DNA of 64,000 nt from Bacteroidales bacterium (GCA_004557565.1 SFGS01000010.1:24942-88941); one strand, 5' to 3'. Numbered from the stretch's first letter, positions 50,087 through 59,288 are shown. The notes: generated from the sequence alone by a model not told the origin. Numbers and translations are program-made.

Positions 50087-51517
50087 TTATTTCTTTTTGT
50101 TTAGGTGGTTGAAGATTTCGCCTTGTTTTTTCTTGGCGGCGGCTATGCTGGCTGGGTCGCCTGCTTTTGCGCCGTATTTTTCCAGTTGTGGAATGTGGAG
50201 CACTGCACCCACTGGAATGGTGTTGGGGTTAGGATATTTTGCCTTGTTTTCTTCGTAGATGTAAACCCAGAATTTATCGGAGCCATAGTGCTTGCGGCTC
50301 ATGCGATAGAGGTTAGTGCCCGGCTTAATGGTGTCGGTGGTACCGGCAGCCACACTTGCCGTGGTTGGTTTTGCAGCCTCGGCCTTTTGCTTTTCTTCCT
50401 CGGCTTTCTTCTTTTCCTCTTCCGCCTTTTTCTTATCTTCTTCCGCTTTCTTTTGCTCCTCGTCAGCTTTTTGCTTGTCGGCATCAGCTTCGGTAGAGTT
50501 TTCGGCTAATGCTTGTTCGGAAGCTACCACCGAATCGGTCGCAACGTGTTCGGTGAAAGGTTCCTCGTCGGCTGGCGTAGCCTCGTAGCCCTTCATCAAA
50601 TACAGACGATAAGCAAACAGCGTAACAATCAGCGTGGTAACTACACCCACAACGAAGCCCTCCAACAGCGAGCGGCGAGTGATGCGGCGTTTGTCAATCT
50701 CTTGTCCCACACGCTCGTCAGCCAATTCCTCGCTCACCATTTCACCTTCTGCTTCTGCTTCGGACTCACCTTCTGCTTCGGCGTCTTCCGCCTCATCTTC
50801 AGGCTCTGCCACGGCAGATGGCTCAACTTCCGTTACTGGTTCTGGCTCGGCTTCTTCCTCTATTTCGGCTTCTTCTTCCGAAACGGCTTCTTCCGGCTCG
50901 TCAGCAGGCTCTTGGACAGGCACTTCTGCAGGAGCCCCAGCCTCTGCGGGCACTTCTTCCGATGGCTCAACAGGAGCCTCAGCCTCTGTTTCTGCTTCCT
51001 CTGACTCAGGTTCTTCCACAGGAGCCACGAACACAGGAGGCATCACCACTTCTTCCTCTGCGGCTACGGGTGCTTCAGCAGCTGGTGCCTCAGCGGCGGC
51101 GGAGTCGTCGGCATCTTCCTCGACTGGGGTGGCCTCGGCTGGTGCTTCGGTTGACTCACCGGCATCGATGGCGGCGAGTTGGTCGTCGGTCACGTCATCG
51201 TCAAGGATTTCAGTTTCAAAGTGCATAAAAGGCTGATTGATAGCCTCTGCCATATCTTTATCGGGGGCAAACGACAGTTTCTTATGCCCCGGAATCTCAA
51301 TTTCTTCGCCCGTGTTCACGTCCACGCTTTTTCGAGGACTCACTTCGGTGAGTTTAAACGTGCCAATACCCTTCACCTTCACGCTCTCGCCATCGATAAG
51401 CGACTGTGAAATAGTGGCAAACAGTTCTTTCAGAAACAGTTCGCTCATGCGCTTTGAAGTATTGGCATATTGTGCCACTTGCTCAACAAGTTCGGGAAAT
51501 GTTACCTTATTGTTCAT
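50087..51517 (-). CDS. HU-domain / transmembrane / LysM fusion protein
   Basis: A 476-residue protein with an unusual order. Residues 1-95 are an HU/IHF-type DNA-binding domain (MNNKVTFPELVEQVAQYANT, VKVKGIGTFKLTEVSPRKSV). About 100-275 is a very acidic Pro/Ala/Glu linker. KRRITRR (276-282) precedes one membrane helix (about 288-307, GFVVGVVTTLIVTLFAYRLY). About 345-382 is an E/K-rich coiled coil, and about 397-445 is a LysM domain (DTIKPGTNLYRMSRKHYGSD, NTIPVGAVLHIPQL). The basic patch puts the HU side in the cytoplasm and LysM in the periplasm, so the protein could link DNA to peptidoglycan. It follows a plain HU gene by 30 bases. Confidence 0.88.
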   Translation of the reverse strand: MNNKVTFPELVEQVAQYANTSKRMSELFLKELFATISQSLIDGESVKVKGIGTFKLTEVSPRKSVDVNTGEEIEIPGHKKLSFAPDKDMAEAINQPFMHFETEILDDDVTDDQLAAIDAGESTEAPAEATPVEEDADDSAAAEAPAAEAPVAAEEEVVMPPVFVAPVEEPESEEAETEAEAPVEPSEEVPAEAGAPAEVPVQEPADEPEEAVSEEEAEIEEEAEPEPVTEVEPSAVAEPEDEAEDAEAEGESEAEAEGEMVSEELADERVGQEIDKRRITRRSLLEGFVVGVVTTLIVTLFAYRLYLMKGYEATPADEEPFTEHVATDSVVASEQALAENSTEADADKQKADEEQKKAEEDKKKAEEEKKKAEEEKQKAEAAKPTTASVAAGTTDTIKPGTNLYRMSRKHYGSDKFWVYIYEENKAKYPNPNTIPVGAVLHIPQLEKYGAKAGDPASIAAAKKKQGEIFNHLNKKK

Positions 51518-51547
51518 GTCGTTACAGAATGTTCAAGTTCAACGAAA

Positions 51548-51820
51548 TTACTTCAAGCGGTTTTTCAACACGTTACTCACCTTGAAGGCCAACACCACTT
51601 TTGGTGGAACGAGCATACGCTTTCCATTGCTGGGGTTTACCACCACACGTTCGTTCTTCTTTTTAGCCTCAAAATTTCCGAAACCCGGTATGGCCACGCT
51701 GTCGAGCGCACCGCAGCGAGTTTTCACCACTTCTGCGAATGCCTCCATCAGTTTAGCCACATCGCCTTTACTTCGTCCCAGATTTTCTGAAACCTTTTCC
51801 AAAAGTTCCTTGTTGTCCAT
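51548..51820 (-). CDS. HU-family DNA-binding protein
   Basis: A 90-residue nucleoid protein of normal HU size: MDNKELLEKVSENLGRSKGD (helical dimerisation part), then VAIPGFGNFEAKKKNERVVV with the beta-arm loop VNPSNGKRMLVPPK. It binds and bends DNA as a dimer. The ATG at 51818-51820 is preferred over an upstream TTG because it gives the standard HU N-terminus. It is the first gene of a pair with the HU-LysM fusion. The two HU domains could pair with each other, which would recruit this protein to the envelope; that is inference. Confidence 0.93.
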   Translation of the reverse strand: MDNKELLEKVSENLGRSKGDVAKLMEAFAEVVKTRCGALDSVAIPGFGNFEAKKKNERVVVNPSNGKRMLVPPKVVLAFKVSNVLKNRLK

Positions 51821-51849
51821 AATAGTAATTTTATCATACAAAATTAATC

Positions 51850-51883
51850 AAACCTACCGCAAACTGCAAATAATTCCCCAAAA
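51850..51883 (-). promoter_or_regulatory. Promoter for the HU pair
   Basis: On the minus strand, TTTG (51883-51880) is followed after 22 bases by TAGGTTTG (51857-51850). The ATG is 30 bases downstream of the box. Confidence 0.55.
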
Positions 51884-52069
51884 ATCTCCTTGCCTCACAC
51901 GGATCCCACGGATCTCACTGATTTTTTGTGGGTGAGAAATCTCACGGAGGCTCGCCGCCGGTTTGCTCCAAAGGCTCACACAGATTCAACGGATTCAACA
52001 AAAATTATTCGTGGGATTCGGGGGTTAAAAACTTGCCACAAATTAACACAAATTTTCACAAATAGGGAG

Positions 52070-52118
52070 CACCTGAAACACCTGAAACACCTGAAACACC
52101 TGAAACACCTGAAACACC
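52070..52118. repeat. Period-9 tandem array CACCTGAAA
   Basis: About 5.4 perfect copies of CACCTGAAA head to tail. No spacers, so it is not a CRISPR array. Confidence 0.95.
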
Positions 52119-52122
52119 GTTT

Positions 52123-52231
52123 GAGAAATTAGAAATTAGAAATTAGAAATTAGAGGTTAGAGGTTAGAAATTAGAAATTAGAAATTAGAGGTTAGAGGTT
52201 AGAAATTAGAGGTTAGAGGTTAGAAATTAGA
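52123..52231. repeat. Heptamer tract TTAGAAA/TTAGAGG
   Basis: About 15 head-to-tail heptamers alternating TTAGAAA and TTAGAGG types, all in one orientation. This is the longest tract of this family in the window. Confidence 0.95.
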
Positions 52232-52530
52232 TGTTTTGATTTTGGAGCGAAGATATGAGTTTGGTTGGGTTCGTTCAATGCCAAAATGGGGAGATTCAAC
52301 AAAAAATATTCGTGAGATTCGGGGGATTCGTGGTTTGGGGCTTTACTTTTCGGGGTTTGGAACTTTACTTTTCGTGGTTTGGGACTTTACTTTTTGTGGA
52401 TTCGAAGTGGGATTTGTGGTTTGGAACTAATTTTTGGGGAGAAATGGTGGGGAAATAGGCAAAAAGTGCGTAACTTTACATTTTGATGATAAACCCCGAA
52501 AAAATACACTCAATAACTGACTACACTATT

Positions 52531-54036
52531 ATGGCGAAGAAAGATACCACTTCTATTGGATTTGAAGATAAGATTTGGAAAGCTGCCGATGTGCTCCGTG
52601 GCAACCTCAATGCCTCTGAATACGAGGGCGTGGTTTTGGGACTTATTTTCCTTAAATATATTTCTGATAAATTTGAAGAGAAATTCAGCGAACTCTCTGC
52701 CGACGAATATGCCGACGAGGAGGACAAGGACGAATACACTGCCGACAATGTGTTTTTCGTGCCTAAAAATGCGCGATGGAGCGTGATTTCGGCTGCTGCC
52801 CACACACCACAGGTGGGCACCGCTATCGACGATGCCATGCTTGCCATTGAGCAGGAAAACCCTCGCCTGAAGGGCATTCTGCCCAAGAATTTTGCGCGCC
52901 CCGAACTCGACAAGCGCCGCCTTGGCGATGTGGTGGACCTGTTTTCCAACATTCAGATGCACTCGTCGGCCGACGAGAAAGACCTGCTGGGCCGCACCTA
53001 TGAATACTGTCTTCAGAAGTTTGCCTCGATGGAAGGCAAGAACGCCGGCGAATTCTACACGCCAAGCTGCATTGTGCGCACCATTGTGGAGATTCTCCAG
53101 CCCTACGAGGGGCGTGTTTACGACCCTTGCTGCGGGTCGGGTGGCATGTTTGTGCAGAGTGCCAAATTCATCAGCAGCCATCAGAGGGATTTGAGCCGCA
53201 TCAGCATCTATGGACAGGAGGCTAACCCATCCACTTGGAAGATGGCGCACATGAACATCGCTATCCGTGGACTTGAAGCCAACTTGGGCAAATCGTATGC
53301 CGACACTTTCTTCGACGACCAGCACCCATCGCTCAAAGCCGACTACATTATGGCAAACCCGCCGTTCAATCTCTCGGATTGGGGGCAGCCAGCGCTCACA
53401 GGTGATGTGCGATGGCAGTATGGTGTGCCACCCAGTGGCAACGCCAACTTTGCTTGGATGCAGCACATGATTCACCACCTTTCGCCTAAAGGAAAAATCG
53501 GGTTGGTGCTTGCCAACGGCGCTTTGAGTAGCCAATCAGGCACCGAAGGCGACATTCGCAAAGCCATCATCGAAGCCGACTTGGTGGAAGGCATCATTGC
53601 GCTGCCCAACCAGTTGTTCTACAGCACCGGCATACCGGTGTCGCTGTGGTTTCTCTCGCGCGAGAAGAAGCAGCCGGGCAAAACGCTCTTTATCGATGCC
53701 CGAAGTATGGGCGAAATGGTGAGCCGAAAAGTACGCGAACTCCGCCCGGTGGAAGACATCGCCAAAATAGCCGACACATTCCATGCGTTCCAAAACGGCA
53801 CACTTGCCGATGAGAAGGGCTTCTGCGCAGTGGTCACCACCGAAGATATTGCCAAGCAAGACTATATCCTCACCCCCGGCCGCTTTGTGGGAATTGCCGA
53901 CCAGGAAGACGACGGCGAGCCATTTGAAGAAAAAATGAACCGCCTCACCACCGAACTTTCCGACCTTTTCAAAAAAGGCCACGAACTGGAAGATGAAATA
54001 AAAAAACAACTCGCCGCCATCGGCTACAAAATCTAA
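52531..54036 (+). CDS. hsdM: Type I restriction-modification DNA methyltransferase subunit
   Basis: A 501-residue N6-adenine methyltransferase. The N-terminal HsdM helical domain is FEDKIWKAADVLRGNLNASEY, LGLIFLKYISDKFEEKF. AdoMet-binding motif I is DPCCGSGGMF (198-207) and the catalytic motif IV is NPPF (276-279). KIGLVLANGALSSQSGTEGD is typical. It methylates the host target with HsdS. The ATG at 52531 (MAKKDTT) is preferred to one at 52483, which would add 16 atypical residues. The hsdS gene starts 6 bases after its stop. Confidence 0.96.
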   Translation: MAKKDTTSIGFEDKIWKAADVLRGNLNASEYEGVVLGLIFLKYISDKFEEKFSELSADEYADEEDKDEYTADNVFFVPKNARWSVISAAAHTPQVGTAIDDAMLAIEQENPRLKGILPKNFARPELDKRRLGDVVDLFSNIQMHSSADEKDLLGRTYEYCLQKFASMEGKNAGEFYTPSCIVRTIVEILQPYEGRVYDPCCGSGGMFVQSAKFISSHQRDLSRISIYGQEANPSTWKMAHMNIAIRGLEANLGKSYADTFFDDQHPSLKADYIMANPPFNLSDWGQPALTGDVRWQYGVPPSGNANFAWMQHMIHHLSPKGKIGLVLANGALSSQSGTEGDIRKAIIEADLVEGIIALPNQLFYSTGIPVSLWFLSREKKQPGKTLFIDARSMGEMVSRKVRELRPVEDIAKIADTFHAFQNGTLADEKGFCAVVTTEDIAKQDYILTPGRFVGIADQEDDGEPFEEKMNRLTTELSDLFKKGHELEDEIKKQLAAIGYKI

Positions 54037-54042
54037 GGCATT

Positions 54043-55269
54043 ATGGAGTGGAAAATAACAAATATTGGTTCGTTATGCAATCGAGTTTGTAGTGGTGGAA
54101 CCCCAAAAAGCACAAATAATGCCTATTATAATGGCAATATACCGTGGCTAAATACAAAAGAAGTCAATTTTAATCGTATATATGACACAGAGAAGAATAT
54201 CACACAATTAGGATTGGAGAATTCTTCTGCAAAATGGATTTCAGAAAACTCCGTAATCGTAGCAATGTATGGTGCTACTGCAGGTAAAGTAGCAATCACA
54301 AAAATTCCTATTACAACAAATCAAGCTTGCTGTAATTTGTCAATAAATTCAGAAATTGCAGACTACAATTTCGTGTACTACTTTTTATGCTCAAAGTTTT
54401 ACGAGCTTTCATCATTAGCAAATGGAGGAGCACAACAAAATCTTAATGCACAAATTATTAAAGATTTTCCCATCAAAATTCCTGTAAATCTTTCTGACCA
54501 GAGGAAGATAGCTGGTATTTTGTCTGCTTTGGATTCTAAGATTGAGAACAATAATAAGATAAATGCTAATTTGGAGTCTCAAGCGCAAGCGTTGTTCAAA
54601 TCATGGTTTGTAGATTTCACCCCATTTAAAGACCAACCCTTCGTTGATTCCGAATTAGGCTCCATCCCCCAAGGCTGGAAAGTCGTTTCTCTTGATGATA
54701 TGACTTCAAAAGTTGGAACAGGTCTAAACCCTAGAAAAAATTTCACTTTGGGACAAGGTTCAAATTATTATGTCACGATAAAAAACATGTATAATAATCG
54801 TGTTTATTTAGATAGTAGATGTGACAAAATCACAGATGAGGCTATTCAAAAAATACAAAAACGCTCAAAACTACAAGTGGGAGACTTACTGTTTTCTGGC
54901 ATAGGGACCATAGGACGCGTTGCCCTAATTAATAAACCTCCATATAATTGGAACACCAGTGAGTCGGTATTCAATTTACACCCTTCAGAAGAAATCTCCT
55001 CCGAATTTCTATACTTGCTTTTATTGAGTAACTTTTTCCAAAATTATGTAAAAATCAACACATTGGGTGGAGTTCAACAAGGTATTCGTATGGCCTCTCT
55101 TAAATCTTTTCGTATGGCTTTACCTGACCGAAATGTTTTAATCGCTTTTGACAGAATTATTCAACCCATTGTTGCAGACATCAAAAGAAATGATGACGAA
55201 AATGATTCTCTTGCGGCTTTGCGCGACACATTGCTTCCCAAGCTGATGTCTGGTGAAATTAAATTATAA
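54043..55269 (+). CDS. hsdS: Type I restriction-modification specificity subunit
   Basis: A 408-residue protein with two target-recognition domains. TRD1 (about 1-150) starts WKITNIGSLCNRVCSGGTPK and contains GATAGKVAITKIPITTNQAC. The first conserved helix region is DQRKIAGILSALDSKIENNN, followed by LFKSWFVDFTPF. TRD2 (about 205-350) starts GSIPQGWKVVSLDDMTSKVG, and the second helix region ends with LAALRDTLLPKLMSGEIKL. It sets the bipartite DNA target of the complex. The TRD-coding parts are clearly richer in A/T than hsdM and hsdR, a sign of exchange. One gene only; no second hsdS or recombinase is nearby. Confidence 0.95.
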   Translation: MEWKITNIGSLCNRVCSGGTPKSTNNAYYNGNIPWLNTKEVNFNRIYDTEKNITQLGLENSSAKWISENSVIVAMYGATAGKVAITKIPITTNQACCNLSINSEIADYNFVYYFLCSKFYELSSLANGGAQQNLNAQIIKDFPIKIPVNLSDQRKIAGILSALDSKIENNNKINANLESQAQALFKSWFVDFTPFKDQPFVDSELGSIPQGWKVVSLDDMTSKVGTGLNPRKNFTLGQGSNYYVTIKNMYNNRVYLDSRCDKITDEAIQKIQKRSKLQVGDLLFSGIGTIGRVALINKPPYNWNTSESVFNLHPSEEISSEFLYLLLLSNFFQNYVKINTLGGVQQGIRMASLKSFRMALPDRNVLIAFDRIIQPIVADIKRNDDENDSLAALRDTLLPKLMSGEIKL

Positions 55270-58200
55270 TTGATTATGGCTGGCGACAAATTCATAGAAA
55301 GCAGTTACGAAAAAGCGTTGATAGCACTTTTTCAGGAGTTGGGCTACACTTATGAGTGCGGCTACGATGTGGAGCGCGACTACCGCGAGCCCTTCTACAG
55401 AGAGGTGCTTGAGGCATCGCTGAAGCGACTCAACAAGCGAGTGAGCGCTGATATTTTAGCCGAGGGGCTGAAAATGGTGACCAACCTCAACGAAGGCACC
55501 CTCATTCAAGACAACCGACGCTTCACCGAAATGCTTCAGAATGGATTTGCCGTGCCCTATCTGGAAAACGGCGAAAACCGCACCGCCACCTTGCGCCTGG
55601 TGGATTTCGAGCAGCCGCTTGCCAACGACTTCCGCATCGTGAACCAATGGAGCGTGGAAGAATTGGGCAAAATCCGCTGCGACATGGTGGTGATGATCAA
55701 CGGCCTGCCACTGGTGGTGGTGGAACTGAAAACCGCCTCCGACGAGAATGTGACCATAGAAGATGCGTATTTGCAGATACGCAACTATATGAAGAAGTGC
55801 CCATCGCTATTTGGCTACAACGCCTTCTGCGTGATATCCGACCTTGCCCAAAGCAAGGCTGGCACCATCACCTCGAAATTTGAGCGATTCATGGAATGGA
55901 AGTCGGAGGACGGCAACTACGAAACCAAGCTGATAGCCGACTACGCCACCTTCTTCAAGGGCATGTTCATGCGAGAGCGCCTTATCGACATTTTGAAAAA
56001 CTACATCTGCTTCGACCTCAACGACGGTGCCCAATCAAAAATCCTCACCGCCTATCACCAATACTTCGCCGTGGAGAAAGCCGTGGCACGCGCCCACCAA
56101 GCCGTGAATGGCGACGGCAAAATAGGCGTGTTCTGGCACACGCAGGGTTCGGGCAAGAGTTTTTCGATGATATTCTTCGCCCACCAGCTTATTCAGGAGT
56201 TTGCCGAATGTACGCTCGTGGTGGTGACCGACCGCAAAGACCTCGACAACCAGCTTTACGGTCAATTCTGCCGCTGCCAAGACTTCCTGCGCCAAGTGCC
56301 GGTCAACGCCGAGAGCCGCGAGCATCTGCAACAGCTGCTGCGCGACCGCAAGGCTGGCGGCATCATATTCACTACCATTCAAAAGTTTGAAGAAGGCGAT
56401 GGCGCACTCTCCAACCGCAAAAACATCATAGTGATGACCGACGAGGCGCACCGCTCGCAATATGGCGATGAGCACTGGGACGTCAAGAGCGAGAAGATGA
56501 AGAAAGGCTTTTCGCTGAAAATGCGTGAAGCATTGCCCCACGCCTCGTTTATCGGCTTCACCGGCACCCCCATCAGCGACCGCGACCGCGACACACAAGA
56601 GGTGTTTGGCGACTATATCGACATCTACGACATGAGCCAGGCGGTGGACGACGGCGCCACCCGGCCGGTGTATTACGAAAACCGTGTGGTGAACCTCTCG
56701 CTCGACGAGGAAACCCTCGCCAAACTCGATGCCGAATTCGACACATTAGAGGCAGAAGGCGCCACCGAGGCACAGCTGCGCAAAGCCAAGCAAGAGTTGA
56801 GCCGACTGGAAGTGCTACTCGGCGACGACGACACCATCGACTCGCTGGCGCGCGACATCATCATGCACTACGAGGAAAACCGTGCGCAAGAACTCACCGG
56901 CAAGGCGATGATTGTGGCATACTCACGCCCAATAGCTATCAAGCTCTACAAAAAAATGCTGCAACTGCGCCCCGAGTGGACCGAGAAGGTGAAGGTGGTG
57001 ATGAGCAGCAGCAACAAAGACCCAGAAGAATGGGCCGACATCATAGGCAACGAGAAATACAAGGAAGAACTGGCACGAAAATTCAAGGACGACAAGAGCG
57101 AAATGAAGATAGCCATCGTGCGCGACATGTGGCTCACAGGCTTCGACGTGCCATCGCTTGCCACCATGTATGTGTACAAACCGATGCGCGGCCACAACCT
57201 GATGCAAGCCATAGCGCGCGTGAACCGTGTGTTTCCCGAAAAGGAGGGCGGTTTGATAGTGGACTACATAGGCATAGCGCAAGCACTGCGGTCGGCAATG
57301 AGCGCCTACACCAATCGCGACCGTAACCGCTTCGGCGACCCCGACATAGCCCGAACAGCAAGGGTGACTTGGCAAGAGGAGGTGGAGATATGCCGCGACA
57401 AGCTGCACAATTTCTATTACGGTGACTTTTTCAGCGGCAGCGATGCCGTGAAAGCCGACATCATTAAAATGGCGGTCAACTTCCTTGCCGACCCCAAAAA
57501 GAAGGAAACCGACAGACCCGAATTTGTGGAGCACAGCCGCCGATTGCACAATGCCACCACGCTGTGCCGCTCACTGCTCACCAATGAGCAGAAACTGGAA
57601 GTGGCGCTGTTCGACACGGTGCGTGTGCTCTTGGCAAAACTCGACGGCGGCAGGGCGAAAGTGACGAAAGCGGAAATCAACGACCGCATTGGCGCGCTGC
57701 TGCGTCAGAGCGTGAAGAGCGAAGGAATTATCAATCTGTTTGCCGACCACGAAACCGACTTTTCGCTTTTCGACGAGGCTTTTATGGCTGAAATTCGCAA
57801 CATGAAGGAGAAAAACCTGGCGGTGGAACTGCTCACCAAACTGCTGAAAGAGAAATTGCGCTCGCACAGCGTGAATGTGGTGCAAAGCGAGAAATTCAGC
57901 GACATGCTGAGTATGGCATTGAGCAATTACCTGAAAGGGCTGCTCACCAACCAAGAGGTGATTGAGGAGCTGCTGAAGATGGCTCAACAAATCAAAGCCG
58001 AGGAGCAGGAAGGCAATGAGCTTGGGCTGAATGACGAGGAAAAGGCGTTCTACGATGCGCTGAGCAAGCCTGAGGGCGTGAAAAGCGCGTTCAGCGACGA
58101 GGAATTTTTGGCGATGACGAAGGAACTGACGGAGGTGCTGCACCGCAATCGCACCATCGACTGGAACCACAAGGAATCGGCAAGAGCGAAGATGCGCGTG

Positions 58201-58422
58201 ATGATTAAGCGACTGCTGAAAAAATACAAATATCCACCAAAGGGCGCAGAAGAAGCACTCGAAACGGTGATGCGCCAGTGCGACCACTGGGCTGACGACG
58301 ACACCAATTTTAGCCAGCCAAAGCCGGTGATGTATGACGACGGCAACGAGGGCTTATTCAGCATCGCGCCACAAAGCAAAATGGCAGCCGACCACCCCAC
58401 CCCCTACCAAAGCAAAGAATAA
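55270..58422 (+). CDS. hsdR: Type I restriction endonuclease subunit R
   Basis: A 1050-residue motor and nuclease. The N-terminal PD-(D/E)XK site is D138 (IRCDMVVM) with E152-L-K154 (VVVELKTAS). The helicase has Walker A GSGKS (about 292-297, HTQGSGKSFSMIFF), the DEAH-type box IVMTDEAHRSQYGD, SFIGFTGTPISD (motif III), and MRGHNLMQAIARVNRVFP (motif VI). The C-terminal helical part binds HsdM. It cuts unmethylated DNA away from the target after translocation. It starts on the base after the hsdS stop; the second Met (55276) is an equally good start. Confidence 0.97.
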   Translation: MIMAGDKFIESSYEKALIALFQELGYTYECGYDVERDYREPFYREVLEASLKRLNKRVSADILAEGLKMVTNLNEGTLIQDNRRFTEMLQNGFAVPYLENGENRTATLRLVDFEQPLANDFRIVNQWSVEELGKIRCDMVVMINGLPLVVVELKTASDENVTIEDAYLQIRNYMKKCPSLFGYNAFCVISDLAQSKAGTITSKFERFMEWKSEDGNYETKLIADYATFFKGMFMRERLIDILKNYICFDLNDGAQSKILTAYHQYFAVEKAVARAHQAVNGDGKIGVFWHTQGSGKSFSMIFFAHQLIQEFAECTLVVVTDRKDLDNQLYGQFCRCQDFLRQVPVNAESREHLQQLLRDRKAGGIIFTTIQKFEEGDGALSNRKNIIVMTDEAHRSQYGDEHWDVKSEKMKKGFSLKMREALPHASFIGFTGTPISDRDRDTQEVFGDYIDIYDMSQAVDDGATRPVYYENRVVNLSLDEETLAKLDAEFDTLEAEGATEAQLRKAKQELSRLEVLLGDDDTIDSLARDIIMHYEENRAQELTGKAMIVAYSRPIAIKLYKKMLQLRPEWTEKVKVVMSSSNKDPEEWADIIGNEKYKEELARKFKDDKSEMKIAIVRDMWLTGFDVPSLATMYVYKPMRGHNLMQAIARVNRVFPEKEGGLIVDYIGIAQALRSAMSAYTNRDRNRFGDPDIARTARVTWQEEVEICRDKLHNFYYGDFFSGSDAVKADIIKMAVNFLADPKKKETDRPEFVEHSRRLHNATTLCRSLLTNEQKLEVALFDTVRVLLAKLDGGRAKVTKAEINDRIGALLRQSVKSEGIINLFADHETDFSLFDEAFMAEIRNMKEKNLAVELLTKLLKEKLRSHSVNVVQSEKFSDMLSMALSNYLKGLLTNQEVIEELLKMAQQIKAEEQEGNELGLNDEEKAFYDALSKPEGVKSAFSDEEFLAMTKELTEVLHRNRTIDWNHKESARAKMRVMIKRLLKKYKYPPKGAEEALETVMRQCDHWADDDTNFSQPKPVMYDDGNEGLFSIAPQSKMAADHPTPYQSKE

Positions 58423-58444
58423 ATAATATCGAAATCTTGATTCT

Positions 58445-58506
58445 TCGAAAATTCGAAAATTCGAAAATTCGAGATTTCGAGGTTTCGAGGTTTCGAGATT
58501 TCGAAA
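58445..58506. repeat. Period-8 array (AATTCGAA/GTTTCGAG units)
   Basis: Seven to eight units of the form nnTTCGAn (AATTCGAA, then ATTTCGAG, GTTTCGAG). The same unit appears at 31150-31188. Confidence 0.9.
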
Positions 58507-58541
58507 AAAGATTACTAATCCCCAACCAAAACCCCAAAAAA

Positions 58542-59288
58542 ATGATTCAAATCCACTCTGTGAATGGCTATATGCGGCTCCTCACTTGGTGCCTTGGCAA
58601 CATTCTGCAACTTGCCACCCAAAGTTTCTGTAGACGGTTCGTCGACTACAAGGTGGATCCCTGCGGCCGACTTCGCGACCAAATGGAAATGGCAGCCCGC
58701 ACCGTGCCAGCCAACATTGCTGAAGGCTCATCGCGGCATCAAACAAGCTACGAGACGGAGTTGCGATTGCTTGATGTGGCACGCACCAGTGTCAGCGAAC
58801 TGGAAGGCGATTTCCTCAACTGGCTGATGCGTCATGGGGCTTCAATGTGGCATACCGATGACCAGCGCTATACGCAGGTGCGTAACCACCAATTTAACGA
58901 TGCGCCCACCCTTACTCAAAATTATCTGGCAGAAATCAGCGAATATCTCCTTGCCGAATATGCCCGGTTCGCCACATTGCTGCGCACAGACGATTCCATT
59001 CACTCGGCACGTGTGATTGTGGTTTTGTGCGAACGCGTGAAGCAACTGCTCACGGCTCAAATCAACAAACGCCTTGGGGATTTCAAAAACGAAGGCGGAT
59101 TTACCGAAAAAATGACACAAGCGCGCCTCTCTACAGTGAAGGAAAAGGCAGAAAAAGATAATGCTCCCCAATGTCCAAAATGCGGTGCTCCCATGCGTCT
59201 GCGCACCATAAAGAAAGGAGCACGCCAAGGCGAAACTTTCTGGGGCTGCACCGACTACCCCAAATGCGACGGCACAAAAAAGAAATAA
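58542..59288 (+). CDS. Four-helix-bundle protein with C-terminal zinc ribbon
   Basis: A 248-residue protein. The N-terminal 130 residues match the four-helix-bundle (23S rRNA intervening-sequence protein-like) family, with RTVPANIAEGSSRHQTSYET and VARTSVSELEGDFLNWLM as its signature. The C-terminus is a topoisomerase-type C4 zinc ribbon (CPKCGAPMRLR, GETFWGCTDYPKCDGTKKK). I know such a fusion as the four-helix-bundle suffix-domain proteins. Function is unknown. The ATG at 58542 is used because the earlier in-frame start would translate the period-8 repeat. It follows hsdR by 119 bases. Confidence 0.82.
   Translation: MIQIHSVNGYMRLLTWCLGNILQLATQSFCRRFVDYKVDPCGRLRDQMEMAARTVPANIAEGSSRHQTSYETELRLLDVARTSVSELEGDFLNWLMRHGASMWHTDDQRYTQVRNHQFNDAPTLTQNYLAEISEYLLAEYARFATLLRTDDSIHSARVIVVLCERVKQLLTAQINKRLGDFKNEGGFTEKMTQARLSTVKEKAEKDNAPQCPKCGAPMRLRTIKKGARQGETFWGCTDYPKCDGTKKK

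Larger units (their letters stand above)
51884..52482. other. Repeat-filled gap before the type I restriction operon
   Basis: No gene in about 600 bases. It contains CACGGATCTCACTGATT-like and GATTCAACAAAAATTATTCG-like units (51900-52025 and again 52293-52325), a period-9 array (52070-52118) and a heptamer tract (52123-52231). TTTACATTTTG near 52477 is a near-match to a -7 box for hsdM. Confidence 0.7.

Noticed and set aside
51890..52132. Possible 80-codon gene with LKH repeats
   Set aside because: The frame is just a translation of the period-9 array and degenerate repeats, with no promoter.
52070..52231. Possible CRISPR array
   Set aside because: The units are 9 and 7 bases long with no unique spacers and no cas genes nearby.
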